A stretch of 10,610 nucleotides of DNA from Thiohalomonas sp. (GTDB lineage: Bacteria; Pseudomonadota; Gammaproteobacteria; GRL18): the NCBI GenBank assembly GCA_023864145.1, contig JAIVER010000027.1:1-10610 (forward strand), given 5' to 3'. The stretch's first letter is position 1. Each line of letters begins with the position of its first letter. The translations under genes and the position numbers were made by a program. The notes beneath the pieces were generated by a model. It had not been told where the DNA came from. It did not search any database and was given only the letters and a program-made list of their open reading frames with translations. Below, piece by piece: positions 6,558-10,610 of the stretch.

Positions 6558-8605
6558 TGTCAGACGCATTTCATTTTATTCGTCCTGAATGGTTCATAGC
6601 TTTACCTTTTATTGCCCTATTATTAATACTAATGGCCAAACGTTCCAAAAAAAATAATAGTGGCTGGGAAGCTGTGTGTGATCCTGAGCTATTAGCATTT
6701 CAATTAGCACAACAATCAGCAGACAATAAAAAGCCTGGAGCAAAATCATTTCAATTATTGCACTGGACTATCCCCTTCCTATTTCTCATAGCCACAATTG
6801 CTCTGGCCGGACCCAGCTGGGAGAAAAAAGAACAGCCTGTTTTTCAACAAGGTAATGCCCTGATCATTATTCTGGATTTATCATTTTCTATGAACGCTAA
6901 GGATATTAAGCCTTCACGCCTTGAACGTGCCAAATTAAAGCTGATTGATATCCTCAAACAAAAAAAGGAAGGTCAGACGGCATTGATCGCTTTTGCTGGT
7001 GATGCTCATACCGTCAGTCCTCTGACCATTGATAATAAAACCATTATGTCACTGTTGCCGGCACTGGATTCTGCCATTATGCCCTTATCCGGAACACATC
7101 TTATTGATGCACTGAGCACGGCAAAAGAGCTTTTCAAAAATGCCGGCTTTGCACAGGGGGATATCTTATTAATCACGGACGGTATTGATCCCAGCCAGCA
7201 AAACAAACTTGAAAAAAATATAAAAACACTGCGTAAACAAGGTTATCACTTTTCTATTATTGGCGTCGGCAGTCAAACCGGATCACCCATTCCCCTGCAA
7301 AAAGGCGGCTTTCTTAAAGATCAATCCGGTCAGATTGTATTAAGTAAATTATCACCAGAACCATTAAAAACATTAGTAAAACTGGGTAATGGCAATTATC
7401 ACAAACTGTCATTAGATGATAGCGATTTTAAAGCAATAATCAAACACAACTTACGTATTGATAAACAAGCTATTGAGCAGAATGATCACCTTGAACAGTG
7501 GGTAGATTCCGGCGCTTATTTAACATTAGTCCTTATTCCCTTTGCCTTGCTGAGTTTCAGGAAAGGCTTATTGAGTATTATGTTAATTGTTTTTCTGGCA
7601 CCTTATCTGATCATGGAAACTGCTTATGCAGATGAAGCTTCAAACAAGCAATGGATAGGACAATTTAATCAAAAGTTAAGTAACGTCTGGGATAAAGTCT
7701 GGTCTACTGCGGATCAAAAAGGACAAAAAGCCTTTGATTCAAAAAATTATCAACAGGCTGCACAAAGTTTTTCTAATAAAAACTGGAAGGCTAGTGCTCA
7801 GTATCGTGCCGGAGAATTCGAACAGGCGCTGGAGCAATATTCCCAATCAGATGATGCCAAGAGTCTCTACAATAAGGGCAATACTCTGGCCAATATGGAA
7901 AAATTTCAAGACGCAGCTGATGCTTATGAACAAGCCATCAAAAAGCAGCCTGAATTTGACAGTGCCAGTAAAAATCTTGACTATATAAAAGAGATAATCA
8001 CTCAGCAGAAAAAACAGCAGCAGGAGCAAAAAAATTCTGATAAAAATCAGGACAAATCTGATAAGCACTCGGAAAATCAACAACAAGATCAGCAAAATAG
8101 TACTGATGATGCCTCAAAGGGTAATGAGTCCGATTCTAAAGACTCCGAAAAAAATAATTCAGATGAGTCTGATTCAGAAGGTTCTGAATCAGAAAAAACA
8201 GATGAAGAAAATTCTCAGTCAAACTCTCCAGAGTCCGATGTTCAAAAAGAAAAAAATAAGTCTGACGAAGCCCAATCTGATAAACCCAAGTCTCCAGAAG
8301 ATTATCAACAAAAAAATGCTGAACAAAATCAATCAAACAAAGATACTGAACAACAGGCACAGGCTAAGCCCGTTGCAGAAAATGAGACTGAAGATAAAGA
8401 TGAGGATGAGGAGTCAGGTACTGAAGAGACTCCCAGCGATATACTCTCTCAATTAAGTCAGGAAGAGCAGCAATCTCTAAAACAATGGTTACAACGCATT
8501 CCAGATAACCCGGGAAAACTATTAAAAGTTAAATTTCGTAATAATACACTATTAAAACAAAGACAAGTAGACACAGAAACTCAATATGAGGGAGATCCAT
8601 GGTAA
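6557..8605 (+). CDS. batB: BatB–BatC fusion: VWA domain, TPR repeats and acidic low-complexity tail
   Basis: A 682-residue protein joining what are BatB and BatC in some other bacteria. Membrane helices lie at about 12–27 and 68–84. The VWA domain runs from about 100 to 297, with a full metal site: DLSFSM 107–112, Thr 180 in SGTHLIDAL, Asp 208 in LITDGID. A hydrophobic pair follows at about 319–354, then TPR-like repeats at about 385–475 (YNKGNTLANMEKFQDAADAYEQAI is the clearest). Residues 480–625 are almost only Gln, Ser, Glu, Asp, Lys and Asn and are probably disordered. The end carries the conserved BatC motif EQQSLKQWLQRIPDNPGKLL (637–656). The TPR part should lie in the periplasm. GGAGAAG at 6546–6552 is a good ribosome binding site. 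The fused form is common in gammaproteobacteria and is not a cloning or frameshift artefact. Confidence 0.92.
   Translation: MSDAFHFIRPEWFIALPFIALLLILMAKRSKKNNSGWEAVCDPELLAFQLAQQSADNKKPGAKSFQLLHWTIPFLFLIATIALAGPSWEKKEQPVFQQGNALIIILDLSFSMNAKDIKPSRLERAKLKLIDILKQKKEGQTALIAFAGDAHTVSPLTIDNKTIMSLLPALDSAIMPLSGTHLIDALSTAKELFKNAGFAQGDILLITDGIDPSQQNKLEKNIKTLRKQGYHFSIIGVGSQTGSPIPLQKGGFLKDQSGQIVLSKLSPEPLKTLVKLGNGNYHKLSLDDSDFKAIIKHNLRIDKQAIEQNDHLEQWVDSGAYLTLVLIPFALLSFRKGLLSIMLIVFLAPYLIMETAYADEASNKQWIGQFNQKLSNVWDKVWSTADQKGQKAFDSKNYQQAAQSFSNKNWKASAQYRAGEFEQALEQYSQSDDAKSLYNKGNTLANMEKFQDAADAYEQAIKKQPEFDSASKNLDYIKEIITQQKKQQQEQKNSDKNQDKSDKHSENQQQDQQNSTDDASKGNESDSKDSEKNNSDESDSEGSESEKTDEENSQSNSPESDVQKEKNKSDEAQSDKPKSPEDYQQKNAEQNQSNKDTEQQAQAKPVAENETEDKDEDEESGTEETPSDILSQLSQEEQQSLKQWLQRIPDNPGKLLKVKFRNNTLLKQRQVDTETQYEGDPW
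8588..8594 (+). promoter_or_regulatory. strong ribosome binding site for batD
   Basis: GAGGGAG lies 4 nt before the ATG at 8599, inside the last codons of the upstream gene. It is the best Shine-Dalgarno sequence of the window. It fixes the batD start even though the gene overlaps the previous stop by 7 bases. Confidence 0.55.
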
Positions 8606-10398
8606 AGCACAAATTAAGAGTAACTCAATGGCTGCTGACATTATTTCTATTTTTTCTTTTACATACCAATATCATTTTAGCAGCAGTAACAGCCACTACA
8701 GGTCGCACGGTACTCAGCATTGACGAAACAATTGAGCTGGTCATAAAATCCGACAGCAGCTCAGATGATCCCGATTTAAGTGTGCTGGAAGATCACTTTC
8801 AAATATTAGGTCGAAGTCAAAGCCAGAACTATAGTCTGATTAATGGTAATGCCTCACGAACCCATACATGGGATACAACATTATTGCCCAAACAAACAGG
8901 CGAGATTACTATTCCTGCCATTAAGGTGGGCAAAGAAACAACTCAGCCCATTTATTTAGTGATAAAAAAACAATCAAGTAATCCCGGTGTCGATGCCAAA
9001 GATGTTTATTTAAAAATTGAGTTAGCAGGAAATATTGAAGAATCTGATACACAAGACAAAAGTTTTTATGTGCAGCAACAGATTATGATCACAGTACAGC
9101 TATTCCATCGTATACGTTTTTCTAACGCCACCCTAAGCGATTTAGAAATAGAAAATACCGTTGTCGAAAAAATAAGTAATGATGCAAATTATTCAAAAAA
9201 TATTGGTAAAAATCGCTACAATATTATTGAACGTCGTTATGCTGTTTATCCCCAGAAAAGCGGCTTATTAACTATCCCGGCACTCACTTTTACCGGTAAT
9301 GCAGAAATCAGTCAAAGCTATTCTTTATTTTCAAGACCCGGAAGACAAATTATTAGTCGAACTAAACCACTGATTTTGAATATTTTACCAATACCCTATA
9401 GTTTTACCGGCCAGAACTGGCTGCCTGCTGAAAGCCTTGAAATTGAATCTGAAATTCTTGAAGATACCAATTCTATCATTGTTGGCGAGGCCATTACTCG
9501 TCATATTATTGTTAGAGCTAAGGGACTTTTAGGTTCACAATTACCCGCAACAAGTGTATCATCATCAAAAATAATAAAAGCCTATCCTGATAAAGAAAAG
9601 CTTAACAATCAATTGGTCAATGGCAAAGTGATTGGTGTAAGACGAGATACTATTGCAATTATCCCGCTAAAACCAGGAAGTTTTACACTCCCTGAAATAA
9701 AAATTAACTGGTGGAATACCAAAACCAATCAACAGGAAACCAGCCGCTTAGCGGCCCGCACTCTTTTAGCACAGCCTGATAGTGAACAATTAGCCCAAAT
9801 TGAAACAAATAAACCAATACATCAGCCTGAAGGAGCAGCTCAACAAAATATCAATGGCACTGAAATGGAAATGGTAAAAACGATTGAAAAGATCATTTAT
9901 AAAGAAGCAGAGTTAACTAAAAACCTTTGGTTCTGGGTGAGTATCGCTTTATTAATTATATGCCTGATGACTCTCGCCTTATTAATAGTAGCCTCTGCAA
10001 AAAATAAACATCCCCAAAAAGCCCTCACAGTTGATGAAAAATTCCCCCTGAATGACCTTGAAATTAAGAAGCATCTGCATCAGTTATATGAAGCTTGCCA
10101 AAATAATGATGCCTATAATACCAGTGAATCATTAGTTCAATGGGCACAATTATATTTTAACCGGCCAATGATATCAGGCTTATTACCTGTCATTGAACTG
10201 ATTGGCAACAATTCTAATAATGATTTACTTATTAGTGAAATTTATAACCTGGAAAGCTGCCAATATTCACAAGAGAAAAAAACATGGCTGGGTAATAATT
10301 TAAGTTCAGAACTAGAAAAATATCTGCAACAAGACAATGTAGAAAAGGAAGCTGAAAAGAACAAAGCACCACAAGCATTTTCTACGTTAAATCCTTAG
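8599..10398 (+). CDS. batD: BatD-like exported protein
   Basis: A 599-residue protein of the BatD (oxygen-tolerance) family. It begins with a signal peptide: basic residues at 3–7, a hydrophobic core at 11–28 and likely cleavage around residue 28. The mature start resembles the family (AVTATTGRTVLSIDETIEL). Beta-rich repeats follow to about residue 400, with motifs such as LPKQTGEITIPAIKVG, RYAVYPQKSGLLTIPAL and IPLKPGSFTLPEIKI. These look like repeated Ig-like strands ending in a ‘G-x-(F/L/I)-T-(I/L)-P’ turn. A membrane helix at about 443–467 anchors it, leaving a cytoplasmic helical tail of about 130 residues. It therefore faces the periplasm next to the TPR part of BatB–C. It is the last gene of the block, and no convincing terminator follows before the IS at about 10447. 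Confidence 0.9.
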   Translation: MVKHKLRVTQWLLTLFLFFLLHTNIILAAVTATTGRTVLSIDETIELVIKSDSSSDDPDLSVLEDHFQILGRSQSQNYSLINGNASRTHTWDTTLLPKQTGEITIPAIKVGKETTQPIYLVIKKQSSNPGVDAKDVYLKIELAGNIEESDTQDKSFYVQQQIMITVQLFHRIRFSNATLSDLEIENTVVEKISNDANYSKNIGKNRYNIIERRYAVYPQKSGLLTIPALTFTGNAEISQSYSLFSRPGRQIISRTKPLILNILPIPYSFTGQNWLPAESLEIESEILEDTNSIIVGEAITRHIIVRAKGLLGSQLPATSVSSSKIIKAYPDKEKLNNQLVNGKVIGVRRDTIAIIPLKPGSFTLPEIKINWWNTKTNQQETSRLAARTLLAQPDSEQLAQIETNKPIHQPEGAAQQNINGTEMEMVKTIEKIIYKEAELTKNLWFWVSIALLIICLMTLALLIVASAKNKHPQKALTVDEKFPLNDLEIKKHLHQLYEACQNNDAYNTSESLVQWAQLYFNRPMISGLLPVIELIGNNSNNDLLISEIYNLESCQYSQEKKTWLGNNLSSELEKYLQQDNVEKEAEKNKAPQAFSTLNP

Positions 10399-10443
10399 GA
10401 ACCTAAATAACTATTCCAAAAGAAATTCTACTTGCCCAATATT

Positions 10444-10610
10444 TATACCCAATCAACTTGAAAATGCAGGATCGAACACTTGGAAATTATCATTAATTCG
10501 AGAATCTAATAATTTTCCTATGCTCGGTAAAATGTCATCAAAAAACTCATTAATTTTCTGTCGAAACTCTTTAGCATTGTGAAAAAAATGATTATTTCTC
10601 ACCTTTTCAT
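10444..10610 (-). mobile_element. 3' end of an IS630-type insertion sequence (right copy, cut by window edge)
   Basis: Bases 10449–10538 are the inverted counterpart of 1–90 with four mismatches, and TATA at 10444–10447 matches 92–95. This copy extends 72 bases further into the transposase gene than the left one. It begins 45 bases after batD, so the Bat block ends directly at the element. As on the left, the conserved sequence ends at a TA dinucleotide, the IS630 target. The other end of the element lies outside the window. Confidence 0.8.
10453..10608 (-). CDS. IS630-family transposase, C-terminal fragment (partial at window edge)
   Basis: On the minus strand, 51 residues are open up to a TGA at 10455–10453. 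They include VRNNHFFHNAKEFRQKINEF and LDSRINDNFQV, which together resemble the C-terminal helix and tail of IS630-type transposases. The reading frame is intact over the visible part. The DDE catalytic residues are outside the window. It differs from the left fragment at two of the 27 shared residues. Confidence 0.75.
   Translation of the reverse strand, partial: EKVRNNHFFHNAKEFRQKINEFFDDILPSIGKLLDSRINDNFQVFDPAFSS

Noticed and set aside
7847..8456. Open frames on both strands (7847–8095 and 8136–8360 minus; 8106–8456 plus) inside the batB–C gene
   Set aside because: They come from the A-rich low-complexity coding sequence, which gives few stops in other frames. Their products are hydrophobic or lysine-rich junk without motifs.
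10394..10406. TTAGG-AA-CCTAA dyad right after the batD stop as a terminator
   Set aside because: The arms are only 5 bp with a 2-base centre and no T-run follows, so it would not form a working intrinsic terminator.
1..10610. Composite transposon carrying the Bat operon as cargo
   Set aside because: The flanking IS copies match, but their outer ends are outside the window, and the genes between them are core chromosomal genes in near-conserved order with uniform composition. Rearrangement or an assembly break is more likely than transposition of the whole segment.
1..10610. CRISPR array, phage genes or a new defence system
   Set aside because: No regularly spaced repeats or phage genes are seen. 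The AAA+ plus VWA combination resembles some defence loci, but the DUF58, DUF4381, BatA, BatB–C and BatD companions identify a standard MoxR–Bat locus.

Overview
The window looks like a piece of a low-GC (about 40 % by eye) gammaproteobacterial chromosome. The pairing mnmA–hflD and the close match of RluE, MnmA and HflD to their enterobacterial counterparts support this. I cannot name the genus. Base composition and codon use look even throughout, so nothing suggests that the main genes were recently transferred.

Layout. Bases 1–95 and 10444–10610 belong to two copies of an IS630-type insertion sequence in opposite orientation. Each shows only the 3' end of its transposase gene, pointing inward. 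The copies match at 86 of 90 aligned bases. Between them, all genes lie on the + strand in two blocks. Block 1 (187–2775) is RNA modification and housekeeping: rluE (23S rRNA pseudouridine synthase), mnmA (tRNA 2-thiouridylase) and hflD (lysogenization regulator/MnmA neighbour). Block 2 (2851–10398) is a complete MoxR–Bat locus: MoxR AAA+ ATPase, DUF58 protein, DUF4381 membrane protein, BatA (VWA), a BatB–BatC fusion (VWA + TPR + acidic tail) and BatD. From the DUF58 gene onward the genes are 2 bp apart or overlap, as expected for a translationally coupled operon.

How the genes work together. MnmA and RluE modify tRNA and rRNA. In block 2, the MoxR ATPase is expected to act from the cytoplasm as a chaperone-like remodeler. 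The VWA proteins BatA and BatB-C, the membrane-anchored DUF4381 protein and the exported BatD would form the envelope-associated part. MoxR–Bat loci are linked to stress and oxygen tolerance and to envelope integrity, but their client proteins are mostly unknown.

Novelty. I do not see a new system. The points most worth checking are the inverted IS630 pair that frames the segment, a possible promoter for rluE at the IS junction, the absence of the nudJ and purB genes that flank mnmA–hflD in E. coli, and two extra loops in MnmA. The window may be a contig that stops in repeats at both ends, so the IS elements may be complete in the genome.
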